Positions 1-7,760 of a DNA stretch of 20,215 nucleotides are shown one piece after another. Position 1 is the first letter of the stretch; each line of letters opens with the position of its first letter. The stretch is from JAXHTH01 sp034211115. Its GTDB lineage: Bacteria; Planctomycetota; Phycisphaerae; Phycisphaerales; SM1A02. The notes beneath the pieces were generated by a model that was not told the DNA's origin, made no database searches, and saw only the letters and a list, made by a program, of their open reading frames with translations. The stretch spans positions 1 through 20,215 of the forward strand of contig JAXHTH010000327.1 of assembly GCA_034211115.1 (NCBI GenBank). The letters run 5' to 3'. The translations under genes and the position numbers were made by a program.

Positions 1-614
1 GCTACGCGCTGTCCGTGATCGGCTTTCCCATGAGCGCCCTGGCCCGGCCTCTGGACAACCCGCTCATCGACCGGTACCTGCTGCGGATCCGCGAGGCGCG
101 GGGGCTGAGGGTGATCACCAAGTGGGGCGCGATGCCCGTGGTCAGGCAGTCGCTGGCCGGGGGCGGGCGCATCGGGTTCATCGCCGACCAGAACGCCGGC
201 GATCGCGGCCTGTTCGTGCCCTTCTTCGGCCGCCTCGCCTCCAGCTACAAGTCCATCGGCCTGCTGGCGATGGATCATCGCGTGCCCATCGTGGCCGGCC
301 ACGCCCGCCGCCTGGACGGCCGGCTGCGATACGAACTCAACTGCACCGACATCATCACCCCCGAGGACTGGGAGGGTCAGCCGGACCCGTTGTTCTACGT
401 CACCGCCCGCTACAACCGGGCGATCGAGACGATGATCCGGGCGGCCCCGGAGCAGTACCTGTGGCTGCATCGGCGCTGGAAGAGCCGGCCGCGGCACGAA
501 CGGGAGGGGCGTCCCATGCCCGATCGGCTCCGCGCCAAGCTGCGGGCCCTGCCCTGGATGACGCCCTCGGAGCTGGATCGGATCGTCGCCCTGTCCGACA
601 ACCCCGTCACCTGA
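1..614 (+). CDS. Lipid A biosynthesis (LpxL/HtrB-type) acyltransferase, 3' part
   Basis: The reading frame is already open at the left edge, so the start and the N-terminal part are missing; about 204 codons are visible, against roughly 300 residues in the family. What remains matches the C-terminal two thirds of LpxL/HtrB-type acyltransferases. There is a segment GGGRIGFIADQNAGDRGLFV followed by PFFGRLASSYKS, like the family's DQ...G.fv.FFGr.a block, and a closing R-x-A-P-E-Q-Y-L-W-L-H-R-R-W-K motif. Such enzymes add secondary acyl chains to lipid A precursors at the inner membrane. The usual HxxxxD catalytic motif would lie upstream of the window and cannot be checked. The presence of lpxI further along fits a lipid A-making organism. 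The exact acylation step (LpxL, LpxM or a related enzyme) cannot be told from this fragment. Confidence 0.88.
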   Translation, partial: YALSVIGFPMSALARPLDNPLIDRYLLRIREARGLRVITKWGAMPVVRQSLAGGGRIGFIADQNAGDRGLFVPFFGRLASSYKSIGLLAMDHRVPIVAGHARRLDGRLRYELNCTDIITPEDWEGQPDPLFYVTARYNRAIETMIRAAPEQYLWLHRRWKSRPRHEREGRPMPDRLRAKLRALPWMTPSELDRIVALSDNPVT

Positions 615-689
615 GCGGCCTGGGCGGCCTGCCGCTTCGCGCCCGCCCCGGCCGACCACATCCCCCTCGCGCCCGACCCCGATCTGCGA

Positions 690-695
690 TACACT
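690..695 (+). promoter_or_regulatory. Putative -10 hexamer TACACT before the response regulator
   Basis: TACACT stands out in a GC-rich spacer, 45 nt before the ATG at 741. The same hexamer recurs before three other genes in this window (10054, 13604, 17408). No convincing -35 or Shine-Dalgarno is seen. Confidence 0.45.
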
Positions 696-740
696 GCAAC
701 CCGGGCGCCCGGACCTCCTGCGTTCGGCGCCGCCACCACC

Positions 741-1124
741 ATGCCCACTGAGCGCCTCAAAGACCGGAAGATCCTCATCGTCGATGACGATGAGGACATC
801 CTCAGCAGTATCGATCTGGCGATGCGGACCGAGGGGGCGTCGACGACGACGGTGGTGGACGGCAACGCCGCGGTGCACATGGTCCACGCCGACCCGCCCG
901 ATGCGGTCGTGCTCGACATGATGCTGCCCAAGCGGTCCGGCTTCCTCGTGCTGGAGAAGATCATGGAGGCGGAGGAGCGGCCCATCGTGGTCATGATCAC
1001 CGCCAACCAGGGCAAGCGGCACATGGCCTACGCCAGGGCCCTGGGTGTCGATGCCTATCTCATCAAGCCCGTCCCCCTCCAGCGCCTGGTTGACACGGTG
1101 GTGAATCTCATCGAGGATCGATGA
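741..1124 (+). CDS. Stand-alone receiver-domain response regulator
   Basis: This 127-residue protein is a single CheY-like receiver domain with no output domain. The acidic pocket is D15-D16-D17, the phosphoacceptor is D59 in VVLDMMLPKRSG, the switch threonine is T87 in MITAN, and the conserved lysine is K109 in LIKPV. Proteins of this type take phosphate from a histidine kinase or phosphorelay and act through protein contacts rather than DNA binding. No kinase gene is in the window, so its partner is unknown. The ATG at 741 is the only start that keeps the full first strand (RKILIVDDD); no Shine-Dalgarno precedes it. It is separated by 126 nt from the acyltransferase and has its own candidate -10, so it is probably transcribed separately. 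Confidence 0.93.
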   Translation: MPTERLKDRKILIVDDDEDILSSIDLAMRTEGASTTTVVDGNAAVHMVHADPPDAVVLDMMLPKRSGFLVLEKIMEAEERPIVVMITANQGKRHMAYARALGVDAYLIKPVPLQRLVDTVVNLIEDR

Positions 1125-1157
1125 CGTGGGGCGGAGGCGGGCATCGCCGCCGCGGAG

Positions 1158-1163
1158 TAGAAT
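1158..1163 (+). promoter_or_regulatory. Putative -10 hexamer TAGAAT
   Basis: TAGAAT lies between the response regulator and the small unknown gene, 48 nt before the GTG at 1212. The identical hexamer occurs upstream of gyrA on the other strand. No clear -35 is visible. Confidence 0.45.
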
Positions 1164-1211
1164 CGTCCCTTTCCCGCCGGCCTCCGCCCGGTCCGGCGCT
1201 CGAGCACCATC

Positions 1212-1517
1212 GTGGATACCCGGCAGTACGTCATCCTCTCGCGCGATGAGCCGACCGGAAACGGCCTGGCCTCGCTCGGCTCGCGCCAGGACATCCTCCA
1301 CCGGCTCAGCGCCTACCACACCGCCCCCGAGTGTGACGGCGAGGACATCCTCTACGGCCCCGGGATCCGCATCGAACTGCCCCCGGGCGATACCGTCACC
1401 CAGATGCTCATGACCATCACCGAGGAGGAGATCGCCTGGCAGGTCATCATGCCGCTGGTCAAGAGCCTGCAATGGAAACTGCTGGATCCGGCGACCGGCC
1501 GGGAGCTGAGCCCCTGA
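1212..1517 (+). CDS. Small conserved-looking protein of unknown function (101 aa)
   Basis: I do not recognise a domain. The frame opens with GTG at 1212 (MDTRQYVILSRDEP) and ends at 1517; it has no signal peptide and no membrane segment. The protein is mixed alpha/beta in appearance, with a hydrophobic middle (IRIELPPGDTVTQMLMTI) and a C-terminal segment IAWQVIMPLVKSLQWKLLDP that resembles a short amphipathic helix followed by a strand. The codon third positions are strongly G/C like the neighbours, which supports real coding. A -10-like TAGAAT 48 nt upstream suggests its own transcript. It is probably cytoplasmic. Confidence 0.6.
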   Translation: MDTRQYVILSRDEPTGNGLASLGSRQDILHRLSAYHTAPECDGEDILYGPGIRIELPPGDTVTQMLMTITEEEIAWQVIMPLVKSLQWKLLDPATGRELSP

Positions 1518-1589
1518 TCCCGCGCCGGACATTCCCTTCACACATTCACGCGCATCGGAGTTGCGGGTCGCACCGCCGAGCGATTCCTC

Positions 1590-2075
1590 ATGAACATCAC
1601 CACGATCATTTCCGGAGGCCAGACGGGCGCGGACCGGGCCGCCCTCGACGTCGCCCTCGCCCTCGGCCTCAAGTGCCGCGGATGGTGTCCCCGCAACCGC
1701 GTCGCCGAGGACGGCCCCATCGACATGCACTATCCTCTGCGCGAGACGGCCAGCGATGATCCGGCCGACCGGACCCGCTGCAACGTCCGCGATGCGGACG
1801 GAACCCTCATCCTCGCGTCCGGGGAGCTGCAGGGCGGGACGGCCCTGACGCGCGACATCGCCGACGAACTGGGCAAGCCGCTGCTCATCGGCGACCCCGC
1901 CGGCGCGCCGACCCCGGACCTCTGCGCCAGGATTCATGGATGGATCGCCGAGCACGGGATCGCGGTCCTCAACGTCGCCGGCCCGCGCGAGAGCGAATCG
2001 CCCGGGGCCTACGAGCAGGCCGGGGCCCTGCTGCGGGCCCTGCTCGCCCGACCGGAGGAAGGCGAGGAAGCCTGA
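1590..2075 (+). CDS. Putative molybdenum carrier / YpsA-like (SLOG superfamily) protein
   Basis: The 161-residue protein starts with a Rossmann-like strand and glycine loop (ITTIISGGQTGADRAALDVA), continues with C-R-G-W-C-P-R-N-R-V-A-E-D-G and YPLRET, and has R-T-R-C-N-V-R-D-A-D-G-T-L-I-L followed by GGTALTRDIA. This order matches the family annotated as putative molybdenum carrier (related to bacterial molybdenum-cofactor carrier proteins and to YpsA/LOG-type nucleotide-binding folds). Length is normal. The family is thought to bind a nucleotide-like ligand such as Moco, but many members are uncharacterised and no molybdopterin genes are nearby, so the ligand is open. The ATG at 1590 directly precedes the first strand. 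No Shine-Dalgarno is visible. Confidence 0.85.
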   Translation: MNITTIISGGQTGADRAALDVALALGLKCRGWCPRNRVAEDGPIDMHYPLRETASDDPADRTRCNVRDADGTLILASGELQGGTALTRDIADELGKPLLIGDPAGAPTPDLCARIHGWIAEHGIAVLNVAGPRESESPGAYEQAGALLRALLARPEEGEEA

Positions 2076-2116
2076 GATCGGCCCGGACCGCCGGACAGGG
2101 GATGACTCACCGCCGC

Positions 2117-2122
2117 TACAAT
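2117..2122 (+). promoter_or_regulatory. -10 hexamer TACAAT placed for a leaderless start
   Basis: TACAAT is followed by 7 nt (CCGAGCC) and then the ATG at 2130. With normal spacing the transcript would begin at or next to the A of ATG, so the mRNA would be leaderless. No Shine-Dalgarno fits in the gap. Confidence 0.55.
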
Positions 2123-2129
2123 CCGAGCC

Positions 2130-2534
2130 ATGAGTGACGATTCCAGCCGACCGGCGGCTTCGCCCGGTACCCCGCCGCGCCGCGGCCTGCGGTTCGATGA
2201 TTCCGATCCGCCGCGCCTTCGTGCGGCCATCCATGCCGCCGTCGAGTACCGCGGCGACGTGACGATCACCCGCCACTCGACGGGCTTGACGATCGCGGGT
2301 TTCGTCTTCGACTGCTCCGCCGCCGATGACGACGGCTCGGCCCTCGTCCGCCTCCTGCCCGCCGACGGCGGCGCGCGGATCGCCGTCCCGCTCGATGACA
2401 TCACCGCGCTCGACTTCACCGGCGCCGACGCCGCGGAAGGAAAGTCCTTCCACGCCTGGGTGAAGAAGTACATCGAGAAGAAGCGCGCCGGCGAGCCCGC
2501 CAACATCGAAGCCGCTCCCCTCGACGATGACTGA
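2130..2534 (+). CDS. Unknown small protein with C-terminal AEGKSFHAWVKKY segment (134 aa)
   Basis: I cannot assign a function. The N-terminal 30 residues are polar and proline-rich (disordered-looking). Residues about 30-105 alternate short strands (RGDVTITRHSTGLTIAGFVFDC, then ALVRLLPADGGARIAVPLDDITALDF) in a pattern like a small beta-barrel. The C-terminus is a charged helix, SFHAWVKKYIEKKRAGE. From memory this layout, including the GKS-x-x-x-W-V-K-K-Y segment, recurs in unnamed planctomycete proteins, but I cannot check that here. There is no signal peptide. The start is fixed by the ATG at 2130, which lies 7 nt after a TACAAT hexamer. Confidence 0.65.
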   Translation: MSDDSSRPAASPGTPPRRGLRFDDSDPPRLRAAIHAAVEYRGDVTITRHSTGLTIAGFVFDCSAADDDGSALVRLLPADGGARIAVPLDDITALDFTGADAAEGKSFHAWVKKYIEKKRAGEPANIEAAPLDDD

Positions 2535-2564
2535 TCCCCACGCCCCATGACGCGACTGTCTCTT

Positions 2565-2600
2565 TCTCAGCCGCGGGTGCATACCCGCGGGCGCCTCCGA
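2565..2600 (+). repeat. REP-I copy 1 (palindrome CCGCGGGTGCATACCCGCGG)
   Basis: Positions 2571-2590 form a perfect 8-bp stem with a GCAT loop. The flanks (CAG before, GCGCCTCCGA after) resemble those of the two REP copies at 15061-15080 (CAG before, AGACGCCCGA after), so this is a solitary member of the family that flanks the broken RAYT gene. It lies between the unknown gene ending at 2534 and surE. There is no T-tract, so it is not a standard intrinsic terminator. Confidence 0.75.
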
Positions 2601-2643
2601 CCCACCTGAACCCGTCCACAGCACCGCCGCTCTTCGCCGCCCC

Positions 2644-3435
2644 ATGCGCATCCTCCTCACCAACGACGACGGCATCGACGCCCCCGGGATCGTCGCCCTC
2701 CACGATGCCCTCGACGGGCTGGGCGAGATCGTCCCCATCGCGCCCAAGACCGTGCAGTCGGCGATGAGCCACGGCATCACCTTCACCCAGCCGCTCATGA
2801 CCGAGGAAGTCGCCGTCAACGAGCGCATGCGCGGCGTGGCCGTGGACGGCCGGCCCGCCGATTGCGTCAAGGTCGCCCTCCGCGCCCTCTGGCAGGAGCG
2901 GTTCGGCGAGGGGAGCCGGCCGGATCTGACCGTCAGCGGCATGAACGCCGGGGCCAACGTCGGCATCAACATCATCTACTCGGGCACGGTCGCCGCGGCC
3001 GTCGAGTCGGCCTTCCTCGGCGTCCCCGCCATCGCCGTCAGCCTCTACATCGGCGATCGCACACGCACGCACTTCCCCCGCGCGGCGCAGATCGCCCGGG
3101 CGGCCATCAATCACGTCCTTCAGCACGAGCTCGAAGCGCACAGCGTCATCAACATCAACATCCCGCGCACGGAGCGCGAGGATGCGCCGATGCCCGAGAT
3201 GCGGGTGGTGGAGATGAACGCCGCCCCGGGCACGGACGGCTACGAGCGCCGCACCAACCCCTGGGGGCAGGTCTACTACTGGCCCAGCGGCAGCGGGATG
3301 GAGTTCACCCACACCGCGCCCGAGTCCGACGTCGAGGCGATGGATGAAGGCTTCGTCACCATCACCCCGCTGACCTACGTCATGACCGATCACCCGCGCC
3401 TCCAGATCTGGCGCCAGAGGTTGACCTCGCCATAG
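2644..3435 (+). CDS. surE: 5'/3'-nucleotidase SurE
   Basis: This is a full-length SurE (263 aa). SurE is a metal-dependent phosphatase that removes phosphate from nucleoside 5'- and 3'-monophosphates and is linked to stress survival. The family hallmarks are all present. The N-terminus MRILLTNDDGIDAPG supplies metal ligands D8 and D9. S39 lies in PKTVQSAMSHGIT, and N101 in VSGMNAGANVGINI completes the metal site. The GTVAAAVESAFLGVPAIAVS stretch is also typical. It begins at the ATG at 2644 with no Shine-Dalgarno and no obvious -10; the REP palindrome at 2571-2590 is its nearest upstream structure. It converges with the exported-protein operon, leaving only 90 nt between stop codons. Confidence 0.96.
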   Translation: MRILLTNDDGIDAPGIVALHDALDGLGEIVPIAPKTVQSAMSHGITFTQPLMTEEVAVNERMRGVAVDGRPADCVKVALRALWQERFGEGSRPDLTVSGMNAGANVGINIIYSGTVAAAVESAFLGVPAIAVSLYIGDRTRTHFPRAAQIARAAINHVLQHELEAHSVININIPRTEREDAPMPEMRVVEMNAAPGTDGYERRTNPWGQVYYWPSGSGMEFTHTAPESDVEAMDEGFVTITPLTYVMTDHPRLQIWRQRLTSP

Positions 3436-3525
3436 CGGGGCCCGCAGGATTCTCGTCGACGGCGATGTGAAACATGATGTGAAGGTCGCCGCGGTGTTGT
3501 GTGCGCTGCAAGCTGTCTCGTCGAT

Positions 3526-4728
3526 TCATGGCCGGTTTGCAGTCGTCCACTCCTCGATCGTCCACGCGAGGGCCAGGCGGATGCTGCCCGGCAGACGGGC
3601 CAGTTCATCGTCCGTGAAGACAGCGCGCAGGGTTCGCAGCGTGTCCGCCTCCAGCGCGACGAGCCGGCGCAACGCCGGCAGGCCGGGATGCGACTGCCAT
3701 GCGGCTTGCGGTCGCTCGCCCCGTTCGTGGAGCCGCCGAAACTCCCGATCGCGTGCGGCCGCGACCGGCGCTGAATCCCAATGCAGTTGGTGCTCGATGA
3801 ACCGCGCGCGGAGCGGAACATGTTCGGCCACGTAGTCGCGGTAGAACGCTTCAATGGTCGTCATCTGTTCCTGCCCGACCGAATCGCAAGTTCGCAGCAG
3901 CTTCACGGCGATGTCCACCGGCGTGGGCAGGCAGAACTCCGGGCGCTGCCGGCATGTCAGCGCCTCGATGAATCCCTGCCGTTGTTGCTCATCCAGCGCG
4001 GCGGCGATGGTTGCGGCGGCGCGCGAAACGCCCTCGCGCAGATGATCGATGATCGCCTTCATGCCTTCGACGGCATTGCGCCGCTGCTGCGATGTGCTGC
4101 GATCGTTGATCATCGTGCGACTGAACGATGGATAGTCGCGCCAGTAAGCCTCGACGAGCGAGCCGAGTGCCTCCGACTCGGCGGCGAGCGCATCCCCCAG
4201 CGCGCCGCCTGATGACAGGTCGATGCCCGCCTCTTCGAGGGCTTCATACAAATCCGGGATCGGCGGGCCGGACCCGATCTGATTGCGCTGGGCGATGATC
4301 TGCACGATCTGGCGGAAGGCGTAGCGCTGCTCGTGCAGGCGCCACGTTCGCAGCGCCTCATGACCCAGCGCTTCTTCGATCTGCTCGATTCTCGCTGAAG
4401 AGAATGCGTTCAGCGTCCTCCGCCACTCCGGCCAGAGCATGAAGAAATCGCGCCCCGTCGTTTCCTCGCTCGCCTCGATCCGATCGGCATGATCCTCCAG
4501 GAGCCGCCGGTATGTGTCCGCCGCCTCATCAAGGAGTGCGCGGATGCTCGCCGCCTTCTCGGGGGCATCTTCGATCAGCTCATCGATCACTGCGCGCGCT
4601 TCGCGTGAGACGAGGAACGGCGCTTCGCTCTCCAGCCAGCCGGCGGCCGTCTCCGAAGCGGCGGCGTGCGCGGCGATGACCGCGAAGGCGGCGGCCAGAA
4701 CTGCAAGTATAATCGCCCGCCATCTCAT
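3526..4728 (-). CDS. Exported all-helical protein of unknown function (400 aa), operon gene 3
   Basis: The N-terminus is a clear signal peptide (MRWRAI, then ILAVLAAAFAVIAAHAAAS), so the mature protein should be periplasmic or beyond. The rest looks wholly alpha-helical, rich in E, R, A and L, with heptad-like stretches but no recognisable domain. Three cysteines (about residues 275-305: CRQRPEFC and TCDSVG) could form a disulfide. Segments such as DLYEALEEAGIDLSS followed by LAAESEALGSLVEAYWRDY resemble DLSRALADARIDVPSS in the gene before it, so the two are probably diverged paralogues. The ATG overlaps the stop of that gene (ATGA) and is preceded by GGGAGG at good spacing, so translation is likely coupled. 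General features recall periplasmic helical stress proteins of the CpxP/Spy sort, but I see no specific motif. Confidence 0.82.
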   Translation of the reverse strand: MRWRAIILAVLAAAFAVIAAHAAASETAAGWLESEAPFLVSREARAVIDELIEDAPEKAASIRALLDEAADTYRRLLEDHADRIEASEETTGRDFFMLWPEWRRTLNAFSSARIEQIEEALGHEALRTWRLHEQRYAFRQIVQIIAQRNQIGSGPPIPDLYEALEEAGIDLSSGGALGDALAAESEALGSLVEAYWRDYPSFSRTMINDRSTSQQRRNAVEGMKAIIDHLREGVSRAAATIAAALDEQQRQGFIEALTCRQRPEFCLPTPVDIAVKLLRTCDSVGQEQMTTIEAFYRDYVAEHVPLRARFIEHQLHWDSAPVAAARDREFRRLHERGERPQAAWQSHPGLPALRRLVALEADTLRTLRAVFTDDELARLPGSIRLALAWTIEEWTTANRP

Positions 4729-5978
4729 CGTTCGCCGCCTCCCGCCAGTTCGCGGACCTGGCGCGCCGCGCTGCGGACGAATTCCCGCGCCGCCTGAAGC
4801 TCCGTCTCAAAGTCCTCTCGCGCCCATACCTGCTCATCCGGGGGCTCGTAGGCGAAATCATGTCCGAAGCCGCGCGCCGCCTCCGAAATCTGCCGCATGA
4901 AGTGGTCGTAAGCCTCCGCGCGCATGGCCTGCGGCCCGTAGGCGCGCTGGTAGCTCTCATCCAGATCGCCGATCATCGACCGGAATCGCCGCTCATATCG
5001 CGCATCGAAATCGCGAAGCGCTGCCATCACCTTCTCATCGCGCGCTGCCGGCGAGCGCAGCACATCGGCGATGATCCGCTCCGGCGCCGGCGCGAAGGCA
5101 TCGTACAGGTAGCCGTACAGCGGACGATTGATGACGGCACGCAACCGTAGCGCATCCTCCCAGGCAAGCGATGCCTGCATCTCGGCCGCGTACCGCAGGT
5201 TGATGGCGCGCAGCGCAGCGCACTGGCGCCGTGCGGCGCCATCGGCGCTTTCCGTGTGCAGGTACTCGTTCAGGTGCCGCTCCACCGCCGCGCGATCGCC
5301 TTCGACCACGGCGGCGTTCGCCAATTCAAGCGCCGGCCGGTCCTGCAGCCCGCGCATGGCCAGCGTCCAGCGCAACCGGCCGAGCACATTATCCACCTCC
5401 GCTTCATAAGATTCGCGCAGCGCCGCGAGTTGTGGGCTCGATGGAACATCAATCCGCGCATCGGCCAGAGCCCGGCTGAGATCCAGCGTGCTCCCGGTCA
5501 TCTGATCTGCCGGAAGGTGGTACGACTCCATCAGCCACTGCCGCCTCCACCGGCGCTGCGCGGCCGTCAGTCGATCGGGATCGATCGACAGCGCCCCCAG
5601 CGCCTCGAAGTAGCGCGACTCGATCAGGTCGATCGTGTGGTGCCAGATCAACTCGAGCTCCCGCTGGCCGGATGCGATCCGCTCGACAAGCTCCGGATCA
5701 TCGGCTTCGAGCCGTCTCGGACTGTGCGTCGAAATCCACTGCCGGCGCGTGGAATAGGCGCGGTCCGTCTCGGCTCGATCCGCAAGGTACGCCTCGTAGG
5801 CGAGATCGGCGAGACGCCTTTCATCATCATTCAGATCGAGCGCGGCGAGGAAATCCGAATGCGTCGCGCGCGGGATCTCCGGTATGTAGAGCTGTTGCGC
5901 GCCGGTCGCGGCCGTCATCATCAGCAGGCCGACCAGCGCCGAAACCAGTCGCTTCGGTGACGGAAGGAGACGATTCAT
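4725..5978 (-). CDS. Exported all-helical protein of unknown function (417 aa), operon gene 2
   Basis: The start is the ATG at 5978, which overlaps the stop of the TonB-like gene (ATGA) and has GGAGG just upstream. The frame stays open further 5' only because of the GC-rich TonB gene. Residues 1-28 form a signal peptide (MNRLLPSPKRLVSALVGLLMMTAATGAQ). The mature part is helical and charged, with LDLNDDERRLADLAYEAYLA near its start and RLTAAQRRWRRQWL about a third of the way in. These L-x-x-x-Q/D-rich turns are like those of proteins that bind misfolded or metal-loaded partners, but no named domain is seen. It resembles the following gene product in the DLSRALADARIDV region and in overall length. 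Function is unknown. Its position behind a TonB-like gene suggests an envelope role. Confidence 0.82.
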   Translation of the reverse strand: MNRLLPSPKRLVSALVGLLMMTAATGAQQLYIPEIPRATHSDFLAALDLNDDERRLADLAYEAYLADRAETDRAYSTRRQWISTHSPRRLEADDPELVERIASGQRELELIWHHTIDLIESRYFEALGALSIDPDRLTAAQRRWRRQWLMESYHLPADQMTGSTLDLSRALADARIDVPSSPQLAALRESYEAEVDNVLGRLRWTLAMRGLQDRPALELANAAVVEGDRAAVERHLNEYLHTESADGAARRQCAALRAINLRYAAEMQASLAWEDALRLRAVINRPLYGYLYDAFAPAPERIIADVLRSPAARDEKVMAALRDFDARYERRFRSMIGDLDESYQRAYGPQAMRAEAYDHFMRQISEAARGFGHDFAYEPPDEQVWAREDFETELQAAREFVRSAARQVRELAGGGER

Positions 5979-7144
5979 CCGCCCTCCGGTTTTTTCGTCG
6001 CGCGGGGGTTGAGGATGATGCGGATGCGGATGTTGGCGGTCTGCTCGCCCTTCAGGTCGCCCAGCGCCTTGCCCGAGGCGCGCCAGCGGTACAGGCTGGC
6101 CTCGATGGCGTGATCGACGCGAGCGTCCCTGGAGCTTTCGAGGATGCCCGCCTTCACGGGACGGCCGTCCGAGTTGAAGCGAATCTCCACCAGCGGGTTG
6201 CCCGGCGAGGCCGTGACCAGCACGAGGTTCGTGAACTGCGGCTTGCGCGGCTTGACCTCCAGGCCCGGGCGGGCGATCGGCCGGCCCGGATCGATCTCGT
6301 CCAGCGGAACCTCGATCGTCGAGGTCGGATCGGATTCCTTGTCCGCGTGCTCGCCGGGGTCGGACGGGGCCGCTTCCGCGGCCGGGAATCGGTCCTTCGA
6401 CGCGTCGGGCGGTTGAGTCTCCGGCGTCTTCGGCGTGGCCGGCGGTTGATTCTCCCCCTTTGTCGCCTTCCCGGGCTCGGCCGGTTCTTGCGCGGTGAGG
6501 GTCTCGATGCGTTCGAGCCATTGCGCCATCGGATCGACGTTCTCGGGTTGCCCCTGCGGTTCGGCCGGCTCCTCCGGCTCCGGTTCGGTGCGCGCGGCGA
6601 GGCCGTCCAGCCAGTCGGTGATGGCGGTGAGCGCCTCGTCGCCGGGGGCTTCGGACGCGCCGGGCGGCGCGGCGGTCGGCTCGGCCGGCTGCTCCGGCTG
6701 TTCCGGAGGTTGCGGTTGGGGCTGCTCCTCCACCGGCGCCTGCAGCGGCGGAGTGTCGGGGACGATTTCCGGGGCAACTTCCGGGGCCAACTCCGGGGGC
6801 TGCGGTGGTGTCAGTGGCGCACCGGCGGGTTCGTCGGTGAACGCGGCCTGCTCGTACTCGGCCAGCCTCGCCAGGTGCCGTTCGTACTCCTCGTATCCCA
6901 CCCAGGTGAGGGTCGAGGGCGTCTCGGCGTCGATCCCCAACTCGACCTCCGGCGGCTCTTCCTGCTCCTCGTCCGGGGGCGGGGGCCGGAAGTCCTCAGG
7001 GTTGAACCGCGCCGCCTGCATCCGCGAGCCGGGTCCGTGGCTGGTGAAGGCCATCATCAGCCACGGCACGATCACCGCCGCGTGCAGGAGGAGGGAGAGC
7101 ACGAGGCCGATGACCAGCCGCAGATTCGAGTTCCGGCCGTTCAC
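5975..7144 (-). CDS. TonB-like energy transducer, operon gene 1
   Basis: From the GTG at 7144 the protein has 389 residues: a short cytoplasmic tail, one membrane helix (about 10-33) and a very long proline/glutamate-rich linker (about 45-290). It ends in a TonB/TolA-type C-terminal domain (about 305-380: NPLVEIRFNSDGRPVKAGIL, then DARVDHAIEASLYRW). The helix carries S17 and H21 in SLLLH, the same spacing as the functionally important Ser16/His20 of E. coli TonB. TonB proteins use ExbB-ExbD and the proton gradient to drive outer-membrane receptors. Here an exbD-like gene lies 2.5 kb away on the same strand, past the RAYT island. The upstream TTG at 7153 and longer GC-rich extensions are less likely starts, because a TAAGAT hexamer lies 8 nt before the GTG. 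Confidence 0.85.
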   Translation of the reverse strand: MNGRNSNLRLVIGLVLSLLLHAAVIVPWLMMAFTSHGPGSRMQAARFNPEDFRPPPPDEEQEEPPEVELGIDAETPSTLTWVGYEEYERHLARLAEYEQAAFTDEPAGAPLTPPQPPELAPEVAPEIVPDTPPLQAPVEEQPQPQPPEQPEQPAEPTAAPPGASEAPGDEALTAITDWLDGLAARTEPEPEEPAEPQGQPENVDPMAQWLERIETLTAQEPAEPGKATKGENQPPATPKTPETQPPDASKDRFPAAEAAPSDPGEHADKESDPTSTIEVPLDEIDPGRPIARPGLEVKPRKPQFTNLVLVTASPGNPLVEIRFNSDGRPVKAGILESSRDARVDHAIEASLYRWRASGKALGDLKGEQTANIRIRIILNPRATKKPEGG

Positions 7145-7152
7145 GACGATCA

Positions 7153-7158
7153 ATCTTA
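7153..7158 (-). promoter_or_regulatory. -10 hexamer TAAGAT before the TonB-like operon
   Basis: On the minus strand TAAGAT is followed by 8 nt and then the GTG at 7144. The spacing predicts a leaderless or nearly leaderless transcript and helps choose this start over the in-frame TTG that overlaps the hexamer. Confidence 0.45.
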
Positions 7159-7558
7159 GAGCGGTTTCGGACGACCCGGCCTTTGGGACCCGAATGGCCC
7201 GCGGCCCCCGGGCCTCCGGATGACCGCCGTCCGGGGGCCGGGAGCCGGGGAGATCGGCCCGCGCCGCTCGGGGGAAGAAGAATCTCGAGAGCCCCCGGGA
7301 TTGCCCGGCGCGCGAGCCCGCGGCGCGCGCACAGATTGGCCGAGGGGGTTTAGTTTGCGCGCGCAGAACGTGCGCGCGCCGTCGCCTCGCCGGCCCGGTA
7401 CCGCCCCCGACGCCCCTGAGAGGGCCGAAACGGGTGCTCTTTGGCCGGCTTTCGGTCCCATGGCGGAAACTCATCCCGCGACAAAAAAGAGCGCCTCCCC
7501 TCTACGGCCGCGCGGCCACCCTGGCGCGCGCAGCGCGGGTCGCCGACAGCGCTTTTTG
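7159..7558. other. GC-rich spacer with inverted repeats, no gene supported
   Basis: No frame here has a start, motif or protein-like composition worth calling. Two strong inverted repeats are visible. One has arms GGCCCCCGG at 7203-7211 and CCGGGGGCC at 7231-7239. The other is a hairpin with 9-bp arms GCGCGCGCA at 7357-7365 and TGCGCGCGC at 7371-7379 around a GAACG loop. No T-tract follows either, so they are not typical intrinsic terminators. The segment lies directly upstream of the TonB-like operon. Confidence 0.6.
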
Positions 7559-7587
7559 AAAGGTGGGACGGCCGTCCCGGCCGTCCG
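7559..7587 (+). repeat. GGCCGTCCCGGCC-family repeat, left copy
   Basis: The 29-nt unit begins AAAGGTGG and contains ACGGCCGTCCCGGCCGT, which includes the palindrome GACGGCCGTC. It matches the inverse complement of 9549-9577 at 27 of 29 positions. Confidence 0.75.
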
Positions 7588-7640
7588 AGTCGCACGGGCT
7601 CCGGCTCCGCCGGACGATCCAGAAGCGCCCCCGATACGTC

Positions 7641-7663
7641 GAAATTGGACCTGGTCCAATTTC
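7641..7663 (+). repeat. REP-II copy 1, perfect palindrome
   Basis: Two perfect 11-bp arms, GAAATTGGACC and its complement, flank a single T at 7652. This is the most regular copy of the GGACCTGGTCC family, 186 nt before the RAYT start. Confidence 0.85.
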
Positions 7664-7760
7664 GCCTGGGCCGCGGCCCGGCGGACCGGCGCCTTGATTT
7701 GGAATCGCCCTTCCGGCCCCGTGAACGGCGGTCGATCACCAGCCTCAGGCAGCCGTCCCG

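Noticed and set aside
2571..2590. Intrinsic terminator after the gene ending at 2534
   Set aside because: The stem is strong but no T-tract follows, and near-identical palindromes flank a RAYT gene elsewhere, so it is a REP copy.
2416..3393. A 325-codon minus-strand frame opposite surE
   Set aside because: Antisense shadow; the plus strand has all SurE metal-binding motifs.
5672..7159. A 495-codon plus-strand frame opposite the TonB-like gene
   Set aside because: Arg/Leu/Gly-rich shadow of the proline-rich linker; the other strand has a membrane helix and a TonB C-terminal domain.
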